Source of the DNA: an uncultured cyanobacterium
Lineage (GTDB): Bacteria > Cyanobacteriota > Cyanobacteriia > Cyanobacteriales > Nostocaceae
Assembly (NCBI GenBank): GCA_903903925.1
Contig: CAIVAU010000141.1
Coordinates: 62,001 to 126,000, forward strand
Length of the DNA: 64,000 nt
Reading direction: 5' to 3'
The notes beneath the pieces are model-generated. The model made no database searches, was not told the DNA's origin, and saw nothing but the letters and a program-made list of their open reading frames with translations. Position 1 is the stretch's first letter, and the number at the start of each line of letters is the position of its first letter. A program made the translations under genes and the position numbers. Below are positions 46,652-56,393 of the stretch, piece after piece.

Positions 46652-47746
46652 ATGAGAGTGCAAGATAGTAGCATGTCAGCAGGAGAACAAAATGGTCATG
46701 GACATCGCAATCAGCTACGACCGATCCGCATAGGTGTGATTGGAGTTGGTAACATGGGACAACATCATGCCCGTGTACTGAGTGCTATGAAAGACGTTGA
46801 GCTAGTGGGTGTAGCAGATATTAATGTGGAGCGAGGGATAGATACCGCAAGTAAATATAAAACACGTTTTTTTGAAGATTACTGTGATCTGCTGCCCTAT
46901 GTGGAAGCGGTTTGCATTGCTGTTCCTACACGCCTGCATTACGCCGTCGGAATTACATGTCTTTTGGCAGGAATTCATGTTTTGATTGAAAAGCCAATTG
47001 CTGCAAGTATTTCTGAGGCGGAATCGCTAGTAAATGCTGCTGCTGAGTCTCAGTGTATGCTGCAAGTAGGTCACATTGAGCGGTTTAGTCCAGCGTTTCA
47101 AGAACTAAGCAAAGTCCTAAAAACAGAGCAGGTGCTTGCCCTAGAAGCCCATCGAATGAGTCCTTACTCAGACCGAGCCAACGATGTCTCGGTTGTCCTG
47201 GATTTAATGATCCATGACATTGACCTCTTATTGGAATTAGCTGGTGCTCCAGTAGTTAAGCTCACCGCTAGCGGTAGTCGCGCCTTAGACTCTGGTTATT
47301 TAGATTACGTTACGGCTACCTTAGGCTTTGCCAATGGCATTGTCGCTACCCTGACAGCCAGCAAAGTCACTCACTGTAAAATCCGTCGTATTGCCGCCCA
47401 TTGCAAAAGCTCATTTACGGAAGCAGATTTTCTCAAAAATGAAATTTTGATTCACCGACACACGACTGCCAACTCTGTGCCTGACTACCGACAGGTGCTT
47501 TATAGGCAGGATGGTATAATTGAAAAAGTTTGTACGAATAACACTGACAAGCTGGGAGCAGAATTAGAACATTTTGTGAACTGCGTGCGTGGTGGTAATC
47601 AACCTTCAGTAGGTGGTGAACAAGCGCTGAAAGCTCTACGCTTGGCAAGCTTAATTGAGCAGATGTCCTCGGAAAATGGGAGAGCGTGGAATCCGTTAGA
47701 TTGGCAATCTGAACAGAGAGTGCAATCATTAACCCCCACTGGTTAA
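46652..47746 (+). CDS. Gfo/Idh/MocA-family oxidoreductase
   Basis: 364 residues from the ATG at 46652, chosen for GAGGAG just upstream; a TTG at 46634 would add six. Residues 1-25 are a disordered lead. NAD(P)-binding Rossmann motif RIGVIGVGNMGQHHARVL, then the catalytic-type HVLIEKPIA (Lys of the EKP motif) and HDIDLLLELAG. Acts on a sugar-nucleotide or inositol-type substrate; not identifiable further. No linked sugar genes nearby. Confidence 0.9.
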   Translation: MRVQDSSMSAGEQNGHGHRNQLRPIRIGVIGVGNMGQHHARVLSAMKDVELVGVADINVERGIDTASKYKTRFFEDYCDLLPYVEAVCIAVPTRLHYAVGITCLLAGIHVLIEKPIAASISEAESLVNAAAESQCMLQVGHIERFSPAFQELSKVLKTEQVLALEAHRMSPYSDRANDVSVVLDLMIHDIDLLLELAGAPVVKLTASGSRALDSGYLDYVTATLGFANGIVATLTASKVTHCKIRRIAAHCKSSFTEADFLKNEILIHRHTTANSVPDYRQVLYRQDGIIEKVCTNNTDKLGAELEHFVNCVRGGNQPSVGGEQALKALRLASLIEQMSSENGRAWNPLDWQSEQRVQSLTPTG

Positions 47747-47792
47747 CATAATTCTTCAGAGGGAACAGGGAACAGGGAACGGGGAACAGTGC

Positions 47793-47817
47793 ATCCCACG
47801 GCGCACCTCCGTGGGAT
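47793..47817. terminator. 9-bp hairpin after the oxidoreductase gene
   Basis: ATCCCACGG (47793-47801) pairs with CCGTGGGAT (47809-47817). No T run follows; possible dispersed-repeat hairpin with terminator role. Confidence 0.45.
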
Positions 47818-47876
47818 TGTAACAAGGAATCCGAATTTGAAAGCGCTTCGCGTCTCGAAAAACATCTTGTTTACAA

Positions 47877-47893
47877 GTGGGCTTTAAACCCAC
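47877..47893 (+). terminator. Hairpin followed by T run
   Basis: GTGGG (47877-47881) and CCCAC (47889-47893) flank a TTTAAA centre, with GTTTTTTT at 47901-47908. Weak terminator candidate. Confidence 0.35.
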
Positions 47894-48453
47894 AACTGAA
47901 GTTTTTTTAGTTTCATATTCCTTGTTCCCTGTTTTTTGTAAAAAAATATCCAATCTCTACGGTTCACGGTTAACACTCAACTATTAACTGTCAAGAACCG
48001 AAACAAGCGCAATAATTTATTTCTTGGAATCGCCTAAGAGTATAGCTGCTGGATAGCTGCCTCATTTTTTGCAAATTACCGAGTGCGAGCTTATTGACGT
48101 ATCCGCTCCAGAATCTAAAATAGTGGTTGTAAATCTTTCTCTAGCATTTTACTGTCTGGGTAGTAAAGCTTCAGTAAAAAACAGTATGAAGAAGAAACAT
48201 CCTTAACTTCAATCCAATAAACGGAAATCTATATTTTTGTGTAAAAACAAGCATTACCTGAGGTAGAATCTGGCATAAACTTTGCTACTTTTGCGCTCAC
48301 GTAGCTCAATATAGCTTAGCTATCACTAAATGTATTAAGTAATTTCACTTTGCTCTCTGATTACACTAGAGACTAGAAACAATTACTGATACACGCATTT
48401 CTGTAAGATGACCATGATCACTTGTTAAAGCTAAGTAAGTACTAGGAGCTTTC

Positions 48454-49608
48454 ATGACAGACCAACCTTCCGCCGCCACCCCAATAAACGCCGCTGCTAT
48501 ACCAATGAATAGAGTGCCGTCGGCATCGACTCCGATCAATGCTAACCCAACAGCTGGACCAAACATTGGCAACACGGGGAAAAAAATTCTCAGTGTTGAT
48601 TTAGGTAGAACTTCTACCAAGACTTCTATTAGCCGTGAACCGAATAATGTCATATTCGTCTCCTCTAATGTTAAGCAAATGTCAATGGAACAGGTGCGAG
48701 GAGGCGTTTTTGAAGCCCGTGCCACAGACCCATTAATGGATCTGTGGTTAGAGTATCAAGGCAAAGGATATGCTGTTGGTCAATTGGCAGCAGATTTTGG
48801 TGCAGATTTAGGAGTCGGTCAATCTAAGGTGAACGATGCACTGGTCAAAGTCTTGTCTTGTGCTGGCTACTTCAAACTCAAAGACGAGATCTCAGTTGTG
48901 CTGGGACTGCCTTATCATTCCCAGGAGCAATTTGAACGGGAAAAAGAACAGATGATCAGCCTTGTCACCGGTTCTCATACGATGAACTTTCGTGGCGAAT
49001 CGGTATCGCTCAACATTAGTAAAGTTTGGGTGATGCCAGAAGGCTACGGTAGCCTGCTGTGGTGCGAAGCTCAACCAAAGAAAGGACCCACAATTCTCGA
49101 TTTTACGAAGATGTCAGTGGCAATTGTGGACATTGGACACCAAACCACCGATTGTTTAATGATTGATAACTTCCGCTTTGCCCGTGGGGCTTCTAAGAGT
49201 GAAGACTTTGGGATGAACAAGTTTTACGAACTTGTAGCTGCTGAAGTTGAGGGAGCAGATAGTCAATCTCTGTCTCTAATTTCTGCTGTTAATAAACCCA
49301 AAGGCGATCGCTTCTATCGTCCTAGAGGTGCTGGTAAGCCCACCAATCTAGACGATTTTCTCCCCAACCTCATAGAAATGTTTTCTCGTGAAATCTGTAG
49401 CCGTGTGCTAGCATGGCTCCCAGAGCGTGTTACCGACGTAATTCTCACCGGAGGAGGTGGAGAATTCTTCTGGGAGGACGTCCAACGTCTCCTAAAAGAA
49501 GCAAAAATTAACGCTCACTTAGCTGCACCATCGCGGCAAGCTAATGCTTTAGGGCAGTATATTTACGGCGAGGCACAGTTATCCTCTGCTCGCTCTGCTA
49601 GGGCTTAA
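48454..49608 (+). CDS. ParM/StbA-family actin-like ATPase
   Basis: 384 residues. An Ala/Pro-rich N-terminal 45 residues precede the actin-like fold: KILSVDLGRTSTKTSI (phosphate 1), SVAIVDIGHQTTDCLMI near 225 (phosphate 2), VTDVILTGGGGEFF near 328 (adenosine). This is the ParM/Alp layout. AGGAG lies 9 bp before the ATG. ParM filaments push plasmids apart when bound to ParR on parC; here the gene sits among housekeeping genes. The next gene, 5 bp away, looks like its DNA-binding partner. Confidence 0.88.
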   Translation: MTDQPSAATPINAAAIPMNRVPSASTPINANPTAGPNIGNTGKKILSVDLGRTSTKTSISREPNNVIFVSSNVKQMSMEQVRGGVFEARATDPLMDLWLEYQGKGYAVGQLAADFGADLGVGQSKVNDALVKVLSCAGYFKLKDEISVVLGLPYHSQEQFEREKEQMISLVTGSHTMNFRGESVSLNISKVWVMPEGYGSLLWCEAQPKKGPTILDFTKMSVAIVDIGHQTTDCLMIDNFRFARGASKSEDFGMNKFYELVAAEVEGADSQSLSLISAVNKPKGDRFYRPRGAGKPTNLDDFLPNLIEMFSREICSRVLAWLPERVTDVILTGGGGEFFWEDVQRLLKEAKINAHLAAPSRQANALGQYIYGEAQLSSARSARA

Positions 49609-49613
49609 AACTG

Positions 49614-50093
49614 ATGTTCCAATGGTCAAAAAAGGTAGTTAAATCCGTTACGTTCGAGCCAGGGGTGGCAGACGAAAGCTTGTTGGAGCTGATCGAAAGC
49701 CATTTGGAAAAAGAACCCGAAAAGACTTTCAGTGACCTCTGTAAAGAGGCTCTATGGCAGTTTTTGTGCGTGCCGGAATCTGTACGACCTAGCCCAAAAA
49801 CGGCAGCAACACCAAGCGTGGAACAACAAATCGGTGAATTGCGAAGTCAATTAGCTGACCTTGAGGAACGTTTTTTTGCCCAAGAACCTAATCGTCTGGA
49901 AATGATGGAACGCCACCTGATGCAACTTAGTCAACAAGTTGCACAGTTGGCAATTATGGCTCATCAGACACCTACCATTCAATCCCCAATGCCATCAAAA
50001 CCAGCACCAGGAGTAATCCATGCCACTCCTACACCTGTACAAGAGGTTGATCCCGTCATCAGCCGCATTAGTCAGTTTCTAGATGATTTTTAG
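49614..50093 (+). CDS. Putative ribbon-helix-helix DNA-binding partner (ParR-like)
   Basis: 159 residues. Residues about 9-55 (VKSVTFEPGVADESLLELIE, then TFSDLCKEALWQFL) have the strand-helix-helix layout of ribbon-helix-helix proteins, the fold of ParR. A coiled-coil-like stretch follows (IGELRSQLADLEERFF, then MERHLMQLSQQVAQLAIM), then a Pro-rich tail and a short acidic end (ISRISQFLDDF) that could bind the actin. Starts 5 bp after the ParM-like stop without its own ribosome site, so coupled. ParR assignment is inference. Confidence 0.7.
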   Translation: MFQWSKKVVKSVTFEPGVADESLLELIESHLEKEPEKTFSDLCKEALWQFLCVPESVRPSPKTAATPSVEQQIGELRSQLADLEERFFAQEPNRLEMMERHLMQLSQQVAQLAIMAHQTPTIQSPMPSKPAPGVIHATPTPVQEVDPVISRISQFLDDF

Positions 50094-50096
50094 GGA

Positions 50097-50197
50097 CTGG
50101 TGATTGGGGATTGGGGACTGGTGACTGGTGACTGGGTAAGATCTTACCCAATCGCCAATCGCCAATCCCCCCAATCCCCCCGAATAGATATTTTTTT
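50097..50197 (+). terminator. Large STRR-based inverted repeat with palindromic core
   Basis: Perfect palindrome TGGGTAAGATCTTACCCA at 50133-50150, flanked by GATTGGGGACTGG-type copies on the left and CCAATCCCCCC copies on the right, then ATTTTTTTT near 50189. A strong terminator-like structure after the ParM/RHH pair. Confidence 0.65.
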
Positions 50198-50253
50198 TAC
50201 ACTGTACCTTGTGTAAATGCTACAATTCCAACTAAGGAAGTTAGGATACCTCA

Positions 50254-51687
50254 ATGCCAGTTGCCGCTAACTCAATCAAGTTTGGTACAGACGGCTGGCG
50301 TGGTGTGATTGGCGATGATTTCACCTTTGAAAATCTAGCTTTGGTCGCACCAGTTGCCGCGAAAGTATTAAACGATACTTATGGGAAAACAGTAGATAGC
50401 CCTACGATCATTGTGGGTCATGATCGGCGGTTTATGGCGGAGGACTTTGCCCGTAAAGTTGCTGATGTTGTCTCCACTGTTGGATTTGACGTATTGCTGA
50501 CCGAAACCTATGCCCCAACCCCAGCTTTTAGTTGGGCAGCAAAACAACAGAATGCCTTGGGCGCCTTGGTCATTACCGCCAGTCATAATCCAGGTCAATA
50601 TTTAGGATTAAAAGTTAAAGGCGCTTTTGGTGGTTCTGCGCCGCCAGAAGTAACCAAACAGATAGAAGCACTTTTATCTGTTAAAGTTCCACCCGCATTA
50701 ACCCCAGGAAAAATAGAAAAATTTAATCCTTGGCAAAGTTATTGTCAAGCACTCGAAGGCAAAGTTAATATTAATAAACTTCGCGATGCCATATCCTCTG
50801 GCAAACTGACAGTATTTGCCGACGTTATGCATGGTGCGGCATCTGGCGGATTGGCAATGCTGCTTGGTGATGAGGTCAAAGAAATTAATAGCAATAGAGA
50901 TCCCATGTTTGGTGGTAGTGCGCCAGAACCTCTGCCCAAAAACATGAAGCAGTTATTGGAAGTGATGCGAAATCACCGAGAAGCAGCCAGAGGAGGTTTA
51001 GCTGTAGGATTGGCATTTGATGGGGATAGCGATCGCATAGCATCTGTGGATGGCGCAGGGAATTTCCTCAGTTCGCAAGTCTTAATCCCAATCTTAATCG
51101 ACCACTTAACCCTACGACGTGGCTTTACTGGTGAAGTGGTGAAAACTGTAAGCGGTTCTGACTTGATGCCTCGTGTAGCAGCACTTCATAAACTGCCAGT
51201 ATTTGAAACACCAGTTGGTTATAAATACATTGCTGACAGAATGTTAGCTACTGAAGTATTGCTGGGTGGCGAGGAGTCAGGAGGAATTGGTTATGGTAGC
51301 CACATTCCTGAGAGAGACGCACTGCTTTCAGCATTGTATGTACTAGAAGCTATCATTGAATCAGGGCTGGATCTGGGTGACTATTATCGTCACTTACAAG
51401 ATCAAACAGGTTTTACTTCCGCATACGATCGCATCGATTTACCCTTGGCAAGCATGGAGGTGCGATCGCGCCTTTTGCAACAACTACAAACTCAACCCCT
51501 AACAGAAATTGCTGGACAACCAGTGATTGATTGCCAGACTATAGACGGCTACAAATTCCGCTTAGCTGACAAAAGCTGGTTAATGATTCGTTTCAGCGGT
51601 ACAGAACCAGTTTTACGCCTTTACTGCGAAGCACCTACACTTCAGCAAGTCCACCACACCTTGGCATGGGCAAAACAGTGGGCGGAA

Positions 51688-51690
<3 letters not shown>
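50254..51690 (+). CDS. Phosphoglucomutase/phosphomannomutase family protein
   Basis: 478 residues. Substrate FGTDGWRG at 9-16, phosphoserine site TASHNPG near 110, metal loop AFDGDSDRIA near 253, sugar loop GGEESGGIGYG near 345 and phosphate loop RFSGTEPVLRLY near 450. Interconverts hexose 1- and 6-phosphates; Glc versus Man or GlcN specificity not readable with certainty. AAGGAAG lies before the ATG. The 3' end runs into TGGGAAGTG repeats. Confidence 0.93.
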
Positions 51691-51835
<145 letters not shown>

Positions 51836-51838
<3 letters not shown>

Positions 51839-52552
51839 GTCAGCAAATAGCAAAGTTGTCACTTGTTCCAACACTTTTAATCCCCGCATAGCCCCCCGAA
51901 TGAGCCGAGTAGCAGCAATTGGTTGTCGAAGCATTGCTATGGCTAAGGGCAAAGGTAACAGTGAACCATCAGGACTCAGTGCTGGAGTCAAGTCAGGCAA
52001 GGTGTGGTGGCTATCGTCACTGACAACTCGTAGCATTGCTACTGCTACCCCAGCTTGACTAAGCAAGTCTAAAGCAGCAAAACCTTCCATATCTACAACA
52101 TCAGCCCCTAATATCTGACCTAAGTGACGTTTCTCAGCAGCAGAGTAAATGACGCGATCGCTCGTCAACGCCTTGACTATCGAAATCTTTTCTTGAAGAC
52201 GGAAGTAAAGCAACTCTGTTAAATTGGTATCACAAAGTAGCACTGAGGAAGTATCAGCAGACTGGTAAATACAATCCTGATACAACACCATATCCCCGAC
52301 TTGGTACCGTGGGATCAAGCTACCGCAAAGACCTAAGACTAGCACACTTGGCTGTGGATGATTCAAAAACTGCTCGCTCTGTTGCCATGTTTGGAGGTAT
52401 TGAGTTAACGGCTTGATCCCAACGGGGATCGGTATCACCGATGGCTGATAAGTGGCGTAGCGTAAACCACGACACACCGCCTTGTACTCTGCCCCCTGAC
52501 AAACCAGAATTGAGCCAACATAGCTAGTTTTTCTTTCCATAGTGAGAAACAA
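51836..52552 (-). CDS. hpnG: Nucleoside phosphorylase-like protein, probable HpnG
   Basis: 238 residues. Phosphorylase-superfamily motifs: VLVLGLCGSLIPRYQVGDMV near 75 and the purine/ribose site DVVDMEGFAALDLL near 160. In hopanoid clusters HpnG removes adenine from adenosylhopane to give ribosylhopane. The diverging genes 87 bp away include HpnA and HpnH homologues, which favours HpnG over an MTA/SAH nucleosidase. Start at an ATG followed closely by a second in frame candidate; N-terminus not certain. Confidence 0.78.
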
Positions 52553-52639
52553 TACTGTCGAATTTGCTTCTTTTACTTATATGGAGCCTGTCAAGCCTTT
52601 TTATAAAGCATACAATTAAAGATCAGTAATAATAACTTC

Positions 52640-55300
52640 ATGATGGTAAAGCCTCATCGCCCAACATCCTTAAGAGAACGCTTTAATATTTCTAGATTAG
52701 CTATTCAATATTCTTGGCTGACCCTCAGTTTTTGGATTGCAGTAGTCGTAGCTGGGGTGTTCGCTTTCAGTTCCCTCAAGTATGCTTTATTTCCAGATAT
52801 TACCTTTCCAGTGGTGGTAGTGAATGCTACTGCGCCCCTAACAACAGCCTTGGATACGGAGACGAAGCTGACCAAACCACTAGAACAGCGCCTCCAATCT
52901 GTTGACGGAGTCGATGAAATCAACTCCTCCACCTATCCTGGTCAAACTGCTGTTAGCCTGTCCTTTGCCGTGGGGACTAACCTTGAGGAATCAACTCAAA
53001 AAGTGAAAATAGCAATGAAGCAGGTGACTCTGACCAAGGGGGCAACCTTCAAAATTATCCCCCTGAATCTCAACGAGTCAGCTGCTATTAGCTATGCCAT
53101 AGAAAGTCCCTCGCGCAATTTAACCCAACTGACTAAGCTAGCCAAAGACCAAATTGTTCCAGCAATTAAAAAACTTCCAGGAGTCCTAAAAGTCAATTTG
53201 CTGGGAGACCAGCTTACACCTCAAGGGATAGCAGCCAGTGCAGCGATAGCTTCACAAGAGGGAGCAACGTTGGTGCGATTCAACGGTAGAGACGCTTTAG
53301 CATTTCAGGTGATTAAGCGTGGTGACGCTAACACACTAGAGGTGGTTAGTCAAGTAGAAAAACAAGTGCAAAGACTACACTCGACTCTGCCTGATGTGAA
53401 ACTAACCTTAGCTGCTACACAGGCAGAGTATATCCGCCAAGCCACCCAAGCCACGATAGATGCTCTGATTGAAGCAATAGTTCTGTCAGTCGTAGTCATT
53501 TTTCCTTTTTTACGGAACTGGCAAGCTACCGTGATCTCCGCACTGGCAATTCCCACATCTCTGTTGGGGACGTTCATCGTGATGGCTTCCTTTGGCTTTA
53601 ACCTAGAGACAATCACGCTGTTAGCATTAGCATTGGTCATTGGCATTATTATTGATGACGCGATCGTTGATGTTGAAAACATCATCCGGCACATTGAAAA
53701 CGGCGAAAAACCTCGACAAGCTGCCCTTATAGCTACCAATGAAATTGGATTAACAGTCACGGCTGCAACATTTACAGCAGTAGCAGTTTTTCTGCCGATA
53801 GGTTTGATGGCTGGGGTGATTGGTCAGTTCTTCAAGCCTTTCGGCATTACTGTCTCAGCCGCAATGCTCACTTCTTTGTTGGTTGCCCGTACTTTATCTC
53901 CAGTTTTGGCTATCCACTGGCTTAGACCCAAATCGTTGCGTTTTGCCTACAAAGAAAAAAATCGAGGTCAGGGCTTTGATCTATTTTACAAAGACATCCT
54001 GAAATGGTCTCTCAGCCACCGACGGATAGTCATGGGATTAGCTTTACTTAGCTTCATAGTAGGTATAGCACTGATCCCACTCATTCCGAAAGGATTTATT
54101 CCCAAACTTGATCGGGGAGAGTTCAATATTGTTTATACAGCTCCTTTGCCGACTTCCCTTGAGCAGGGGAGCAGGGGAGCAGGGGAGCAGGGGGGAAGAA
54201 ATTCTCACTCCTCACTCCCAACTCCTAACTCCCCGAATCAGGTTGCCCAGAAGCTAGAAGCAGTCGTCAGAAAATTTCCTGAAGTTGAAACGGTGTTTAC
54301 TATTGTGGGTTCTCGTGAGGGTGAGCCAAATAAGGGCAAGCTGTATGTGAAACTAAAAAATGACCGCCAAATTAGGACATCGGAATTAGAAGACAAATTA
54401 CGCTCATCTTTGCCTTCGCTTGTAGGTGTTACCACCAGTGTTGAAGATATTCCATTCGTTGATGATTCTGGGGGTCAAAAACCTCTCCAAATTGCTTTGC
54501 AAGGAAATGACCTCAAAGCTTTAAGCAAAGCAGCAAATGCAATCAAAGCCCGCATTACAAAAATGCCAGGATTCGCTGATGTGACAGTTACAGGTGTCGC
54601 TAGCGCCCAGGAAACAGCTGTTGAGATCGAGCATCATAATCATCAGCGGGTGGCTTATGTCAGCGCTAACCTTGGCAAAGATATCTCTTTAGGTGATGCT
54701 ACGGATAAGTTGGTAGCTCAAGCTAAGGCAGTTCTACCCCCTAGCGTCTCTTTGGATCTAGGAGGAGACTCGGGTCGCAGTAGCGATGTTTTCAGTAGTT
54801 TTGGCACAACTCTGTGTTTATCAGCATTATGCATTATTGCGGTATTAATTGGGTTATTTAAAAGCTGGGTAGATCCGGTGGTCATTGGCATATCTTTGCC
54901 CTTGGCACTTGTGGGGGCGATGCTGTCGCTTCTGGTGACGAAAAGCGACTTTGGCATGATATCGTTGATTGGCTTTGTCTTTTTGCTAGGATTGAGCAAT
55001 AAAAATGCCATTTTGATTGTTGATTACATTAATCGGCTACGCAATTCTGGGTTAAATCGCACAGAAGCAATTTTGAAAGCCGCACCAGTGCGACTCCGTC
55101 CAATTATGATGACGACCGCTGCAACTATTTTAGGAATGGTGCCGATCGCCTTAGGTTTAGGGGCTGGTTCTGAGTTGCGATCGCCTATGGCTATAGCTAT
55201 TGCTGGTGGGTTAGTGAGTTCTACTGTGCTGAGTTTAATCGTTGTGCCGGTGATATACACCCTGATGGATGATTTGTTTCCTCGAAAGAAATTTAAATGA
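52640..55300 (+). CDS. RND-family transporter permease (AcrB/CzcA-like) in a hopanoid group
   Basis: 886 residues, shorter than the usual 1000-1050. First membrane span at about 32-50, a periplasmic loop (VVVVNATAPLTTALDTETKL), then spans from about 275 (IEAIVLSVVVIFPFLRNW) with the RND proton-relay region LALVIGIIIDDAIVDVENII (DD pair). The second half repeats the plan (LCLSALCIIAVLIGLF, GLSNKNAILIVDYINRL). At about residues 505-533 a low-complexity insert (TSLEQGSRGAGEQGGRNSHS) is encoded by STRR DNA. It overlaps hpnA by 4 bp (ATGA). May export hopanoids (inference); no partner adaptor gene is adjacent. Confidence 0.9.
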   Translation: MMVKPHRPTSLRERFNISRLAIQYSWLTLSFWIAVVVAGVFAFSSLKYALFPDITFPVVVVNATAPLTTALDTETKLTKPLEQRLQSVDGVDEINSSTYPGQTAVSLSFAVGTNLEESTQKVKIAMKQVTLTKGATFKIIPLNLNESAAISYAIESPSRNLTQLTKLAKDQIVPAIKKLPGVLKVNLLGDQLTPQGIAASAAIASQEGATLVRFNGRDALAFQVIKRGDANTLEVVSQVEKQVQRLHSTLPDVKLTLAATQAEYIRQATQATIDALIEAIVLSVVVIFPFLRNWQATVISALAIPTSLLGTFIVMASFGFNLETITLLALALVIGIIIDDAIVDVENIIRHIENGEKPRQAALIATNEIGLTVTAATFTAVAVFLPIGLMAGVIGQFFKPFGITVSAAMLTSLLVARTLSPVLAIHWLRPKSLRFAYKEKNRGQGFDLFYKDILKWSLSHRRIVMGLALLSFIVGIALIPLIPKGFIPKLDRGEFNIVYTAPLPTSLEQGSRGAGEQGGRNSHSSLPTPNSPNQVAQKLEAVVRKFPEVETVFTIVGSREGEPNKGKLYVKLKNDRQIRTSELEDKLRSSLPSLVGVTTSVEDIPFVDDSGGQKPLQIALQGNDLKALSKAANAIKARITKMPGFADVTVTGVASAQETAVEIEHHNHQRVAYVSANLGKDISLGDATDKLVAQAKAVLPPSVSLDLGGDSGRSSDVFSSFGTTLCLSALCIIAVLIGLFKSWVDPVVIGISLPLALVGAMLSLLVTKSDFGMISLIGFVFLLGLSNKNAILIVDYINRLRNSGLNRTEAILKAAPVRLRPIMMTTAATILGMVPIALGLGAGSELRSPMAIAIAGGLVSSTVLSLIVVPVIYTLMDDLFPRKKFK
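54163..54240. repeat. STRR tract inside the RND coding sequence
   Basis: GGGGAGCA copies followed by CTCACTC/CTCCTAA copies, 78 bp, in frame. Both halves match the wording of intergenic STRR pairs elsewhere in the window. Confidence 0.8.
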
Positions 55301-56319
55301 ATCTAAAATCCAAGAAAGTTTTTGTCACAGGTGGTACGGGTTTTATTGGTGCTAACTTGGTGCAGTTACTTGTGCAAGAGGGATACGCTGTCAAAGCGCT
55401 GGTACGACCCAGCAGCCGACTCGACAATTTGAGCAATTTGGATGTAGAAATCGTCAAGGGCGACCTCAACGACCCAGATTTGTGGCAACAAATGGTGGGT
55501 TGTCAATATCTGTTTCATGTTGCTGCTCATTATTCCCTTTGGCAAAAAGATAAAGAGGTGCTTTATCGTCATAATGTGCTAGGTACGCGCAATGTGTTGG
55601 CATCTGCAAAGCTTGCGGGTGTGGAACGCACTGTTTACACCAGTTCAGTGGCGGCGATCGGTGCAGGTGGAGGGGGTAGAGTCGTAAATGAAACTTATCA
55701 AAGTCCTTTCGAGGAACTTATTGGTCATTACAAGAAGTCTAAGTATCTAGCCGAACAAGAAGCTATGCAAGCAGCCCGTGCAGGTGAAGAAGTGGTTGTA
55801 GTCAATCCCAGCACCCCAATCGGGCCAGGGGATATCAAACCTACCCCCACAGGAGGAGACATTATCTTGAGGTTTTTGCGCCAACAAATGCCTGTTTATG
55901 TGGATACTGGATTGAATTTTGTTGATGTGCGTGATGTAGCATGGGGGCATTTGCTGGCTTTGCAGAAGGGAAAGTCGGGCGATCGCTACATCTTAGGTCA
56001 CCAAAATCTCACACTTAAAGAACTACTGAATCGACTTGCCCAGATTACAGGTCTGAGGGCTCCCCAACAAGCTGTCCCAGCTTGGTTACCCCTAAGTGTA
56101 GCGTGGGTTGATGAAAAGATTCTCGTACCCCTTGGTAAATCTCCTTCTGTGCCCTTGGATGGTGTCCGTATGGCTAAGCAACCAATGTATTACGATGCAT
56201 CAAAGGCAGTACAAGAATTGGGTCTTCCGCAGTCTTCTTTGAACACAGCACTTCAAGATGCTGTAGATTGGTTTGTGGCTCAGGGATATGTGAATCAGAG
56301 AGTGAGGAAAGAGAATTGA
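55297..56319 (+). CDS. hpnA: Hopanoid-associated sugar epimerase
   Basis: 340 residues, extended SDR fold. NAD-binding VTGGTGFIGANLVQLL at 9-24, active-site YKKSK (Y-x3-K) near 145-150, TSSVAAIGAG near 110. The HPNA-type wording HVAAHYSLWQKDKEVLYRHN and VNPSTPIGPGDIKPTPTG is characteristic of hopanoid clusters. Exact reaction in hopanoid head-group synthesis is not established. Its ATG overlaps the RND stop, so co-translated with it; hpnH follows 74 bp later. Confidence 0.93.
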   Translation: MNLKSKKVFVTGGTGFIGANLVQLLVQEGYAVKALVRPSSRLDNLSNLDVEIVKGDLNDPDLWQQMVGCQYLFHVAAHYSLWQKDKEVLYRHNVLGTRNVLASAKLAGVERTVYTSSVAAIGAGGGGRVVNETYQSPFEELIGHYKKSKYLAEQEAMQAARAGEEVVVVNPSTPIGPGDIKPTPTGGDIILRFLRQQMPVYVDTGLNFVDVRDVAWGHLLALQKGKSGDRYILGHQNLTLKELLNRLAQITGLRAPQQAVPAWLPLSVAWVDEKILVPLGKSPSVPLDGVRMAKQPMYYDASKAVQELGLPQSSLNTALQDAVDWFVAQGYVNQRVRKEN

Positions 56320-56393
56320 GGAGTTTTTAATTAATAACTCCTCACTCATAACTCCTCACTCATAACTTTTACAAAAGAGGAGTGATTAAAGCA

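Larger units (their letters stand above)
47747..48453. other. Intergenic region upstream of the ParM-like gene
   Basis: About 700 bp. Holds GGGAACA tandem repeats (47761-47790), two hairpins and TTAACTGTCAAG-type dispersed sequence (about 47966-48000). The last 400 bp before the ParM-like gene are AT-rich; I see no clear direct iterons of parC type there. Confidence 0.6.

Noticed and set aside
48054-48453. Iteron-like parC centromere before the ParM-like gene
   Set aside because: No convincing direct repeats were found by eye; only short AT-rich similarities.
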